Assembly: GCA_030765045.1 (NCBI GenBank)
Contig: CM060965.1
Span: forward strand, 66,793,287 to 66,857,286
DNA length: 64,000 bases
Direction: 5' to 3'
Origin: Tenodera sinensis
Taxonomy: Eukaryota; Arthropoda; Insecta; Mantodea; Mantidae
The translations under genes and the position numbers were made by a program. The notes below the pieces were generated by a model. It saw only the letters and a program-made list of their open reading frames with translations, did no database searches and was not told the origin of the DNA. This document shows positions 1 to 9,456 of the stretch, piece after piece. Each line of letters starts with the position of its first letter. The first letter of the stretch is position 1.

Positions 1-1
1 G

Positions 2-1003
2 TTTCGAGAACTTCTGACCGCACACGATCTACGCTTGCCAGCCGTAGAGCGGCATTCGCATGGCCGATACCCTCCATGGCAGCTCCAGCGTGCACGCTTT
101 GACCTGGAGCTGTCGAGCAGTGCGAAGTTAGCTACCCCTCACTCGGTGTTTCACCAACTTTTCACCGCAGTTCTGGGCCGATACTGGACTCATACTCCGG
201 TATTTACTGATGGCTCACGGATGGGTAGTGCGACGGGTTCCGCTTTTGTATACCATGGCGACGTTCGCAAGTACCGCCTTCCAGACGCCAGTTCAGTATT
301 TACCGCCGAGCTGTTTGCCATATTTTATTTCCTGCTTTTTATCTCCAGTTCAGGTCCTGGAAGTTTTATTATCTGTTCCGACTCTTTTAGCGCCCTCCAG
401 GCCCTGCAACAGTTTATCGGCACCTCGGCATTGATTATTAAAATTCAGACGTTGATCTCGCAACTACTGTCTCGCGGATACCAGTTTGTTTTTACGTGGA
501 TCCCAGGCCATGTGGGTATTCCGGGCAACGAGGCGGCGGATGCGGCTGCAAAGTCTGCATGCCGCCTCCCGGAATACTCCACCCGTGCGCTACCCTATGT
601 AGATGTGCAGAAATACTTTCGCCGCCATCTATTTACCCACTGGCAGCAATCTTGGGAAGCGCTAGCAGGCACTCAGTTACGGACAATAAAGGACACTGTA
701 CAACCCTGGCAGACCAGCTGCAGGAATTCCAGGCGTGAGGAAGTGATTTTAACCCGCCTGAGGATAGGCCACACTCGAGCCACGCATGGACATCTTTTGC
801 GTGGTGATCCGGAACCTGTCTGTGCGACGTGCAATGTTCCACTCTCCGTCGCACATGTCCTTCTTGATTGTCCGCAATACGGTCATGAGCGTCAGTCCCT
901 AGGCCTGGGCCTTACACTGTGCTCTGTTTTAGGCAACGACGCAGTAGCTGTCAATACAGCACTGCGGTTTGTTGCCAAGATTGATTTTTGCAAGCAAGTG
1001 TAA
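2..1003 (+). CDS. 3' part of LINE ORF2: RNase H domain and CCHC tail (I/LOA-type), cut by window edge
   Basis: The frame is open from the first bases of the window, so the start lies upstream; the residue numbers here count from the TTG codon at 35. An RNase H fold is visible: TDGS (Asp59), TAEL (Glu92), CSDS (Asp116) and GNEAAD (Asp169) give the DEDD catalytic set. The tryptophan-rich stretch WIPGHVGIPGNE before the last Asp is typical of LINE RNase H. A C-x2-C-x7-H-x4-C cluster follows (Cys263, Cys266, His274, Cys279), as in the C-terminal tail of I, LOA and Ingi-type ORF2 proteins. The known role of this domain is removal of the RNA template strand during target-primed reverse transcription. 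The reverse transcriptase and endonuclease should lie left of the window. The visible part has no stop or frameshift, suggesting a young copy. The clade is inferred from domain order, so I/LOA rather than R1 or Outcast is not certain. Confidence 0.85.
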   Translation, partial: FRELLTAHDLRLPAVERHSHGRYPPWQLQRARFDLELSSSAKLATPHSVFHQLFTAVLGRYWTHTPVFTDGSRMGSATGSAFVYHGDVRKYRLPDASSVFTAELFAIFYFLLFISSSGPGSFIICSDSFSALQALQQFIGTSALIIKIQTLISQLLSRGYQFVFTWIPGHVGIPGNEAADAAAKSACRLPEYSTRALPYVDVQKYFRRHLFTHWQQSWEALAGTQLRTIKDTVQPWQTSCRNSRREEVILTRLRIGHTRATHGHLLRGDPEPVCATCNVPLSVAHVLLDCPQYGHERQSLGLGLTLCSVLGNDAVAVNTALRFVAKIDFCKQV

Positions 1004-1306
1004 GGTGCTTTTATATTGGCGGATATTGACTTTTAGTTGTTTTTACTTTGGATGTTATTCTGGTTTTTACCTTTTAAAGATTTTATCAGTTTTAAGTTTT
1101 ATAAGTCTACGTTTTTACCAGTTGTTTAACTTTTAACTGTTTTAGCTCTCGGTTTTAGACTTTTTAACCTTTTTTAAGTTATTTTAACTTTCACCTTTTA
1201 GCTTTTTAGGGTGAGGTTTTATTGTTGGCTTGTTTTATTCTGTGAACTTAGGGCCCTAATGACCTAGTTGTCGATGGGCCCTTAAACAATACTCACTCAC
1301 TCACTC
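1004..1306 (+). mobile_element. 3' UTR and TCAC-repeat tail of the LINE
   Basis: T-rich 3' UTR with recurring TTTTAACTTTTA-like motifs, ending in a conserved block (about 1256-1290) that contains ATGACCTAGTTGTCGATGGG and GGGCCCTTAAAC, then four TCAC-type units to 1306. There is no poly-A tail. The same 3' block appears at three other places in the window (3385, 30800, 60131), so it is the terminal signature of this LINE family. Confidence 0.8.
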
Positions 1307-1309
1307 TAC

Positions 1310-1425
1310 CTTGTAAGCAGAGTCGGTATACCATTCCACTCAAAACTCGATATAGATATTTCATCGGAAATACAGGTTTTGAGGCACGTTGAATTTTAAA
1401 AAGAAAAAAAAAAAAAAAAAAAAAA
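1310..1425 (+). repeat. 5' fragment of the dispersed 0.85-kb repeat, ending in poly-A
   Basis: Matches the head of the repeat described at 4175-5012: a GTAAGCAGAG start, ATTCCACTC, AAAACTCGATAT, TTTCATCGGAAATACAGG, TTTTGAGG. It is cut by a run of about 20 A. It lies directly against the LINE tail. Confidence 0.6.
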
Positions 1426-2640
1426 GAAGCATTTGGAGAAAGACTACCGTTTGCCTATGTGCATAGCATAACTCATTACAAACTCAATATAAGTGGAATA
1501 AATTATTCAATCTGTCACATACAAGTTATTCTATTGCTCCTTTTATATATCTCAAAGTGCAGTTTAATGGCTACCCTGTACCTTACTGTAACCTTGCATG
1601 TAATTTCAAATTAGCTGCTCATCTACAGGTACACGTTTACTTTGTGCACTACTGTATGTCGTTTGATTGAGTGGGTATAAAAGGCAGCTTTGTTTACGTT
1701 GTCGCTGCCCGATATTTCGTGGGCTACGTCCATGTGCACTAAACTTGAAGAGGCAGGTGCTGAAATGCCTCGTCCTTCTCATTACGACGCGAGAAAGTGA
1801 AGTGGCAGTGACAACAATTGGAACTAGTTCACATTTGAAGTAACAGTGTGACTTAAGTGAAGTTTTAATGAAAACTAGTTATTAAGTGACAGTTTGAAAA
1901 CTGGACGAAGTCACGATATGTAGAAGGCTGTGACAAAAACAAATCAACAAAATGTGTACCAATTTTAGTAATTAACATAATTTTATGTACTTTATTATGA
2001 TTATGATTATCATTATCATCATCATTAACATGATATGATTGTGGAATTGTTACAATTTATAAGTCATTGTGCATAAGAAGTAGAATTGGTATTGAAAACA
2101 CATTGATTACATTGGACTGGAAACACTGAATTCATTGGAAGACTATTTCCGAGCCATTCAATTAATACGCGTTACATTAATCGATACAAGGGCTCCGTTT
2201 AATATAGGTAATTTCCATCATAAGAAAAAGGCTGGCAGCCTTTGAGAGTTATAAACGTTTCATTCCCCTGCGTATTATCTTCAATTGCTAATATGAGTGA
2301 CTCGTATTGACAGTTCTGTTTTTAGTGTCATCTATCGTAAAAAAGCTTTATGTTTGCAAAATTTCGATAGGATGGATATTTAAGAAGTTACATTAATCTT
2401 TTTTTAGTTCTTTTTCGTAGGTGCAAACTAGTTACAACAAGAAACAGTTCCAGTTGCATAACAATGAAGGAACAGGCACACATTTACATGTGTGTACCGT
2501 TAAACATTTCATTAAGCGTAAACTTTTAGCAACATTCCTAAAAAAGGACTTCCCTGGGTGGTACAATCGTTTGAGCGTTGGTTTTTGTGCCCAAAGTTGG
2601 AGTTTCAATTCGGCCCCAGGACGACATTTATGTATGCTTC
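1426..2640. other. no gene recognised; AT-rich with a short ATT/ATC microsatellite
   Basis: No coding region is supportable. It holds a possible core promoter at 1676 (listed separately) and a short degenerate ATT/ATC microsatellite near 1990-2030. Confidence 0.5.
1676..1682 (+). promoter_or_regulatory. possible TATA box
   Basis: TATAAAA followed by GGCAGC, in a short GC-richer stretch. An ATG-led 11-codon mini-ORF lies about 90 bases downstream. This could be the core promoter of a retroelement LTR, but I see no second LTR copy, so the call rests on the motif alone. Confidence 0.25.
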
Positions 2641-2644
2641 ACCT

Positions 2645-2758
2645 CGTCAGTTTTATGTCAGTAGATTTACTGGCATGTGAAATAACTCCTGCAGGACAAA
2701 ATGTAACCGATATATCCAGACTGTTATTAGCATCGTTAAATAAATATGATGGTAAATA
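2645..2758 (+). mobile_element. 3' fragment of a tRNA-derived SINE
   Basis: Shares GTCAGTAGATTTACTGGCATG, AATAACTCCT, GGACAAAAT and the end CGTTAAATAAAT with the SINE at 3584-3797. The tRNA-related head is missing (5' truncated). It is followed by a C-run and an A-run (2762-2795). Confidence 0.6.
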
Positions 2759-2761
2759 ATT

Positions 2762-2795
2762 CCCCCCCCCCCCAAAAAAAAAGAAAAAAAAAAAA
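2762..2795. repeat. poly-C / poly-A homopolymer tract
   Basis: Twelve C followed by A-rich sequence with single G interruptions. It may include the worn tail of the adjacent SINE. Such tracts are prone to length error in assemblies. Confidence 0.8.
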
Positions 2796-3369
2796 GAGCT
2801 GTATTACCAGCTTCCAGAACATCACAACCAGGTCTTGGCAACTTACGGAATGACTTGAGTGATCATTCTTATTACCTGTTAAACGTAGTTATCGGTGCAA
2901 GGCCGTGAGCGGGCTGCGCTCAGGGAGTACCATCTGCCCAACTCTCACAACAAATTGTTCTAGAGAGAAAGAGAGAGCTGGATAATCCTCTTAACAGTTA
3001 CGCAATAATGTGGCTGTTGCGGGATATGTTAATATGGGAATAATGTCAGTGATTAGTGCAATTTTTACCTCCTGTAAGCATTTGCCTGTAATAAGTAGAG
3101 AAGTGTTGCATTCCACACAAAACTCGATATCGAGATTTTGCCGAAAGTACAAGTTTTGTGGTTTCCTGAAGCCGAAAAGAAGCTATTTTAGAGGGGAAAA
3201 AACCGCGTTCGCTTCCCGTCTGTGGCCTGCGTAAGTCTAAACGTCATTAAATACCAAAGTTGATACTTAAGTTTAACGTATTCCAAGGGTGCGACACAAA
3301 TATTTGCAAGAAAATTCCCCCATATCAAAACATTCTTAAGTGGAAACCTTTCGTTATTTCCGTTTTTCT

Positions 3370-3470
3370 TTTGACTTCGGGCACAAATGACGTGGTTGTA
3401 GACGGGCCCTTAAACCTCACTCACTCACTCAGTCACTCACTCACTCACTCACTCACTCCCTCACTCATTT
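3370..3470 (+). mobile_element. 5'-truncated LINE 3' end with target-site duplication
   Basis: About 100 bases of the same 3' end as at 1256-1306 (AATGACGTGGTTGTAGACGG, then GGGCCCTTAAAC) with a TCAC-type tail of about 50 bases. It is flanked by an imperfect 20-bp duplication at 3350-3369 and 3471-3490 (two differences by eye). This is the product of target-primed insertion with extreme 5' truncation. Confidence 0.8.
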
Positions 3471-3583
3471 TTCGTTATCTCCGATTTTCTTAATTATGAT
3501 CCCAACATTTTTACTAAAATACCATAAACTTAAGGTATTTTCATGGCAACATGTAGGTATATATTGAATTTTATGGTTTGGTC

Positions 3584-3797
3584 TGGGTGGTTCAGTTGGT
3601 TTGACGCTGGTCTACTGCTCCTAAGATCGCAGCTAAAAACCCGGCTCAGACTGATGGTTTTTAAGTGTGCTTAAAAGTGACAGCCCCATGTCAGTAGATT
3701 TACTAGCATGTAAAATAACTCCTACGGGACAAAATTCCGACACACTGGTGGCGTTGATGTGATGCTGGCATTTGACAGCGTCGTTAATAAATAAAAT
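3584..3797 (+). mobile_element. tRNA-derived SINE, near full length
   Basis: The head contains an A-box-like stretch (GGTGGTTCAGTTGGTTTGAC) and a B-box-like AAAACCCGGCTCAGAC, the split Pol III promoter of a tRNA-derived SINE. The body has TTTTTAAGTGTGCTTAAAAG and GTCAGTAGATTTACTAGC. The 3' end is CGTCGTTAATAAATAAA. Related copies lie at 2645 (3' part) and 22345 (minus). It is inserted into repeat copy A. Confidence 0.75.
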
Positions 3798-4014
3798 ATG
3801 TATTTGCATTTTCTGGGAATAACCTGTGAAGTCGTTTTCGTTCTGAATGCCTTTTGTATAATCAATAAACCGTTATAGATAGAATCTTTCTGAACAAAAA
3901 ATGTAAATCGTGTTAAAGCACACAGTTTAAGTCGAAACATTTTGTGATATTCTGATATTTGTAGACATGATATTGGTTTGAATTTCCAAATATACATTTT
4001 TAGGACGCAAATCG

Positions 4015-4160
4015 CTACCCATTTTTTTCTCCACTATGAACCTATTTACAGTAAGAAATGTTGTATTTATCCAAAATTTTGATGTCGCGTTTTCACCGGT
4101 AATATATGTTTTGAGGCCCTTTGAATCCCCAAAATCCCCCAAAATAAGTACTTTTAGAAA
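4015..4160 (+). repeat. dispersed 0.85-kb repeat, head fragment (copy B)
   Basis: Contains CAGTAAGAAATGTTGTATTT, AAAATTTTGATGTCGCG, TTTTCACCGGTAATATATG, TTTTGAGG and ACTTTTAGAAAAAGG. It is cut short directly before copy C, so two heads of the repeat sit in tandem. Confidence 0.65.
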
Positions 4161-4174
4161 AAGGTTCCATTGTT

Positions 4175-5012
4175 ACTTTCTCTACTACCTATAGTAAGTA
4201 GAGGAAGAATTTTATTGTACTACACCCAAAAGTTCGATGTTGAGATTTTACTGGAATTATATGTTTTGAGGTCCCCTGAATCCAAAAAAGCACTTTTAGA
4301 AAAGGGTCCTCGCGCACGTGTGTGTCAGTGTGCGTCTGTGAACACCATAACTCAGAAACGAAAAGTCGGTTAAAAACAAAAATTGGTATTTAAGTTTAAT
4401 ATATTTTAAGGATGCGACACGAAGATTTTGAAGAAAATTCCTCTACCCTAAACTACCCTCTACATGGAAAATGTTTCGAATATTTTAATTTTATCGAAAA
4501 TGGCTCTAACGATTTTGATTAAAATGTCATATATTTAAGATATTTTTATGGCAAATGAAATATATATATTGAATTTTCTGGCTATAGCCCACGCAGTCTT
4601 GTTTACTCTGGATGACTTTTGCATAACTGGTAAACCGTAAGAGATAGGCTGAATCTTAATATACAAAAAATGTAGATCTTGCTAAAACACACAATGTATG
4701 TACAAATGAATTTTTTTGTGAAGTGAACCATACTTATTCTTTGTTATTTCTGTGAATTTTGGAATACTTACTTTTCTCAAATGGAAGATCATTATTCATT
4801 TTATGATGTCTTAGCCGTGCAAAGAGAACGGAATCTCAAAGATTTAAAAGATGCGACTATCGCTCAAAGTCTACTGTATTTCGTATTTCCCTTAAACCTA
4901 CAAGGAAATAAGCAATGAAATAGTTTCTGCAAATGTTTATCTCAAGTAACACGTAGGAGTTTGAAAGAACGGTAAGTACAAGAGTAGAGAAAGTCATGTG
5001 AATGCAACACAT
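4175..5012 (+). repeat. dispersed 0.85-kb repeat, reference copy C (noncoding)
   Basis: The best complete copy of a family with at least ten copies in this window. The left end is a hairpin: ACTTTCTCTACTA and TAGTAAGTAGAGGAAGA are nearly complementary. About 140 bases in comes a short GT/GC-rich stretch (GTGTGTGTCAGTGTGCG), then the marker AACTCAGAAACGAAAAGTCG. The right end AGAGTAGAGAAAGTC is complementary to the left end ACTTTCTCTACT, so the ends form a TIR-like pair of about 12 bases. Similarity between copies runs slightly past it (GTGAATGCAACACA). No ORF is conserved, so this is probably a non-autonomous element; the superfamily is unknown to me. Confidence 0.7.
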
Positions 5013-6318
5013 TATGTTTTTCATTAAGTTCTGTTTTCTTAAAAATGGCTAACAATTTTTAAGTTGTTCCTCTACAATTATTTTTCGCAGCATCATTGGA
5101 AAGAGTGTGGAATTTCAAGACATAGATAGCGACCTGTTTTTAAACATTTGACTATTGCTGTCGCCTTTGTATCTGCAATGAAATGTGTAATGAACTCTCT
5201 TAACATGAAGCAGACGGAGAACAGATAATTCTTTGCAAGAATAGTTGTAAGCTCTATGTAAGATGAAGCGATAGTGGGTAAAGAAAGTCACGTAAATATG
5301 ACTTTTTCATGAGTGCGATTGCACTAACCAAATAATCAGCTACACTTCCAAGTAAGGCAGTGTCGATAATGGTGATTTGTTGTAGATATTGAATGTTTAG
5401 CTTGACCCCTGAGGGTTTATTTTAGGTTTTGTGGGTTTTGAAACTTGTGGGTGAGTGAAAAAAGAAAGGAAACTTTGTTTTGGAGTAACTAGCGCCTGAG
5501 GTTCCGAGAGAAGAAGGAATATCTTTTCCTTAATTGCCCAAAGGACGTTCAGCAGAGGGTAGAGGACCTAAAACGAAACGGCAAGAGCGGAGAAAAGCAA
5601 ACTGCATAGGGAATGTTTCCCGTTTTGCGCGGTTACATGGCTGAATCTTTTGTTTCTTGTCTCTTTTTGTCTGTGCTTTTGGTTTTCCATTTAATTCAAG
5701 TCTTTCTTTTCTTTGTTAGCGTTTGTCGTATTTTCTTTTCTGGATGTTTCACTGTTTACGACAGTGAATTCAATGTGTTCCTTCTTTGCCGTGTAGGTAT
5801 AGTCAGATACATTGTTTTTAACTTAACGTGCTAGAGTTGTTCTTGCTGCTTGTTGCTTTGGCTTCGAGCTTTATTCAAACTTTAAAGTGAACTATTAGAA
5901 TTACCCTGAAGATTTAAGTGATATTAATATAGGTGCAGGCATATGAATTATCTCTTACATTATTAATAGGATTAAAAAATTGATAGACAAAAAATTGAAG
6001 AAGGGAAGTGGAAAATGCTGAAAGTACCAAAATTGTACAATCTCAGATATTTCATGGAAACCGGTGAAGTACCAAGGCAAATGACATGGGAAAGATTGAA
6101 GTACCACACAGGTTTTCTTGTAATTCGCGAGACATCTGATAAATTTCCAAGAGTGTGTGTTCCATCGGCACTAGGATGGTAACGCTGTATATTCCACGCT
6201 CCTAACAACTGTCATTGTTAGAATCTATGTTGAGAGCACTCACCACTGTAGTACTTTGAGTATAGTGCATTTTGTAATTAATGTTTTTCCACACAATAGC
6301 CGTGTGTAGGACACAATT
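5013..6318. other. no gene recognised
   Basis: AT-rich sequence without a supportable coding region, RNA gene or repeat, apart from the flank of the hairpin at 6319. The motif ATAGTGCATTTTGT occurs on both sides of that hairpin (about 6260 and 6415). Confidence 0.5.
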
Positions 6319-6413
6319 GGAAAAGGTAGAGTGAACTGAAACATTGAATGTGATGACCAGGATTTGAACCACGGTCATGACACTCAATTTTTCAGTCTCA
6401 CTCTACCCTTTCC
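6319..6413. repeat. 95-bp near-perfect stem-loop
   Basis: The left arm 6319-6358 (GGAAAAGGTAGAGTGA...) pairs with the right arm 6373-6413 (...TCACTCTACCCTTTCC) with few mismatches, leaving a 14-base loop. Read on the minus strand, the loop and its edges contain GGTTCAAATCCTGG, which looks like a tRNA B box. Flanking repeats of ATAGTGCATTTTGT suggest a mobile fold-back unit. Confidence 0.7.
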
Positions 6414-6673
6414 ATAGTGCATTTTGTTTTACACTGCTTTTTAAAGCTTCGCTGTGAAGGAAAGGAAAGGTTGCTAACTTAAGAAATTGCAATAAGAATT
6501 CATGGAAAGCCATTTTAAGGGACAGCTGTTTGCTGCGAAGCAACCACCAACACATGATGTCGTAACTTAGAATCACTGGTATTGCAATGTGTTTTTATAA
6601 GATAATACATCTAAAATTAATACCACTAGTTTAATTTCCCTATATTTCCATTACTATTACATAGTTATTTTTG

Positions 6674-6768
6674 CTTTCTCTACTACGTTTAGTAAGTAAG
6701 GGAAGTATTGTATTCGATCCAAAATTTCGATGTAGAGATTTCAATGGAAATATGTTTAGAAGCACCTG

Positions 6769-6821
<53 letters not shown>

Positions 6822-7515
6822 GCAAAAGATCTGTCTGTGTCTGCCTGTGAACAGCATACCCCGAAAACGAAAAGTCGGTTAAAAACCAAGTTGGTACTGA
6901 AGTTTATCTTTCAGGAGGCGACTCAAAGGTTATGAAGAAAATTCCTCCGCTCTAAACTACCCTTTACATGGAAAATCTTTCAAAATTTTTATTTTCTCAA
7001 AACTGACTAACGATTTTGATTAAAATGCCACATGTTCAAGATATTTTTTATGGCGAATGAAATTTATAGTTAGAATTTACTGACTATAGCCTGTGTAGTC
7101 CTGTTTACTCTTAATGACTTTTGCAAATCGCAAGAGATGGACCAAATCTTAGTATACAAAAACATAGATCTCGTTAAAACGCACAAGTTATAACAAAATG
7201 TATTTTTTGTGCAGTAACCAGTTCGGAGATATTCCTTGTTATTTGTGTGAATTTTGAAATACTTAATCTTTTCTCAAATGGAAGGCCGTTCTTCACTTTT
7301 TTATTTCTTGGCCGTGCAAAGAGAACGGAATTTCAAAGCTTTAAAATATTTCACTATCATTCAAAGCCTACTGTATTCCCTTACACCTACAAGAAAATCA
7401 GCAATAAGATAATTTCTGCAAATGATCTCGACTAATGTGAAGATAAGGAATAAGAGTTTGAAAGAATAGAAGAAGAGTAAGGAAAGTCGTGTGAGTTCAA
7501 CTCATCAGATTTTTT
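6674..7515 (+). repeat. dispersed 0.85-kb repeat, copy D, with poly-A expansion
   Basis: The head CTTTCTCTACTACGTTTAG and the right end AGAGTAAGGAAAGTC match copy C. A run of about 45 A (near 6775-6819) sits just before the GT-type stretch (CTGTCTGTGTCTGCCTGTG). The marker ACGAAAAGTCGGTTAAAAAC follows. The lysine or phenylalanine homopolymer ORFs here are artefacts of the A run. Confidence 0.75.
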
Positions 7516-7649
7516 TTCAGATCATGTGTAAATGCGGATATTGCTGCAAATCATTATCGTATGAACAGAGAGAGTTTTTGTCTGTACAGCTCCACTAAAT
7601 TTCTGAAGAACAAACAAAGTGCATATTAAATGGGGTACTTTGAAGTATC

Positions 7650-8900
7650 TCCTGTTGCCAGAAGACGCCACGGTACAAACCATATTATGACCAGCTCTGT
7701 GAGAGCCGGAGGCAAGTCAGCACACAGTACCCAATGGTTCAAAAGGACGCTTTCAAGAATGTAACAAAATATTCTCAGATACTTCCACACACTTCAAGCG
7801 AAACTTGAGAAAGGGGAAATAAAATACAAGGACTGTAGATGGCACACTGCAAGTACTCATGCTCATAAAACGAATTTCAACGTTAAGAGTGAGTCAAATC
7901 AAAACACACATTGCTAGGAAAGTCAGTGCGGCTGAAGAAAGTCTGGCAAAGAATATTTCAGCCTAGATTTAAGCTGTATGTACGATTCCTTTAAAGAAAA
8001 ACACGTCATTTATTTAGTGACTTACAAGTATTATTAGATTGTTTCCAAGAAAGTCTGGCAATGTCTGTTTTGGCAAATCGAAGACTGACACATGTGAGTT
8101 ATGTGATAATTTGAGTATGCAGGCTAAAATTACCTCCGAATCTGCTAGGTCTGCACGACACACTCATCATACAAACACCCAGAAAGCCTGGGGCCTGCTG
8201 GAAAGCGAATTACAAATGCACATAAGCCTTTAAGTGAAACGTGCACTATGTCCGTAGATTTGCCACAAGTTGTGTTTAAACCTACTCTGACACATAGCAT
8301 CATATTTTATTCAAAACAGCTCTCAAATTATAACTTGAGAATATATGCTGATTTTGGCAATTCATTCATGTGCATGTGGCACGAAGATCTAGCTGGTCGA
8401 GGACGAAAATAACGTGATTCACTGACAAATAGAAACTCATTTTATAGTGTGTCGGACAGAGTAAAATTCTTATGACAATGACGATGGCTTCAATGTTCCT
8501 TGCTTGTATCAGAAGGCGTGTTTGGAAGGTTGAAATCAAACTTTTAGTTTCCTATTATACTTAATGCCTTCCGATCGAGACTTTGGTATTGTAGAAAAAA
8601 ATTAAGAAGAATGTTAAATGCATGGTGCCTGAAGAATTGGAAAATATGTTGCACAAAGCTGGAGTAAATATTCCCTTCATGGTGATAAACACGGGTGAAG
8701 GTGATTTCTTGGATCTGACTTCCTTAACTAATAGATTTTTAACAGCAGCAAGATGAGGATAACGAAAGCTTCAGGAATATGTTTCACTTCAGACAAAAAA
8801 AGCAAGCTTCTAATGAAAACAGATTTTGATGCATGAGACTGGACTGAGTTCTTTGCATTCTAGAAAGGACAGACCTTCAGTGATCTGTTTAAAGAGAAAC
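7650..8900 (+). pseudogene. decayed multicopy arthropod transposon-type ORF (Cys-rich, SDRDFG family)
   Basis: Fragments in shifting frames read in order like a protein family I know as a high-copy ORF in arthropod genomes. First comes a stretch near 7960-8060 with KSKTDTCELCDNL (paired cysteines), then KAWGLLESELQMHISL, then a segment near 8250-8400 reading TMSVDLPQVVFKPTLTHS, YNLRIYADFGNSFMCMWHED and AGRGRK. Near 8560 it reads LMPSDRDFGIVEKKL, and near 8680 FMVINTGEGDFLDLTS. The order and spacing match the family, but stops and frameshifts separate every block, so it is dead. Function is unknown; such ORFs are usually regarded as DNA-transposon-derived. The 5' part (7650-7950) is too worn to align by eye. 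Confidence 0.5.
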
Positions 8901-9209
8901 ACACTGTTCTGGGCACAAAAATGAGTCGGTGAAAGTATTTATGACCCTAAGGATTTATATATTTAGAAATTGCAGTGAGTCCAAGTTCATTATATAACTG
9001 AGTGCTGCATACATACCAGGTTTATTCAATATACGTAGTAAAATCATATTTTTAACATTGTAGCCGGAACTTTGGACGCAGCGGCTACATCCCAAATCAG
9101 ACAGTGAAGTGTTGTGTACCACAGAGTGCATAAAACTGTGCCGATGTAACGTACGAGGTTTATGTTGGTAATGAAATAATAAACCGCCTCTGTTACGCCC
9201 AGTCCCACT
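8901..9209. other. no gene recognised; left flank of the Jockey insertion
   Basis: Nothing supportable. The last bases (CCTCTGTTACGCCCAGTCCC) are the pre-insertion flank; the sequence resumes at 13903 on the other side of the element. Confidence 0.5.
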
Positions 9210-9217
9210 CTTTCGCT

Positions 9218-9262
<45 letters not shown>

Positions 9263-9456
9263 TTTAGATCGATCAGCAGTAAATACATGCTCTACAGATC
9301 TGGTAGAACCAAAATAAAAATCATAGTAACATAAGAGTAACATTGTAGAGGTAGGGCAGTGGGCCCCCTCTGAACTAATACAAATGTGATACAGGCTGTG
9401 ATGGTGAGAATTTACACATTACACAGATAGTAGAAAAGCAGAAGTGGAGCAGTTGA

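Larger units (their letters stand above)
3087..4005 (+). repeat. dispersed 0.85-kb repeat, copy A, interrupted by a LINE tail and a SINE
   Basis: Old copy of the repeat described at 4175-5012. The head is at 3087-3190 and the middle at 3270-3349 (GGGTGCGACAC, AAGAAAATTCCCCC). It continues at 3471-3580 after the LINE-tail insertion and resumes at about 3798 (TTTGCATTTTCTGGGAAT, GTTCTGAATGCCTTTTG) after the SINE. Both insertions are therefore younger than this copy. Confidence 0.65.

Noticed and set aside
4175..5012. Helitron, because TCTCTACTA and a terminal hairpin are present
   Set aside because: The hairpin is at the same end as TCTCTACTA, there is no CTRR end after a hairpin, and similarity between copies runs past the apparent right end.
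6640..6935. Poly-Phe / poly-Lys ORFs
   Set aside because: Produced by the A/T homopolymer inside repeat copy D.
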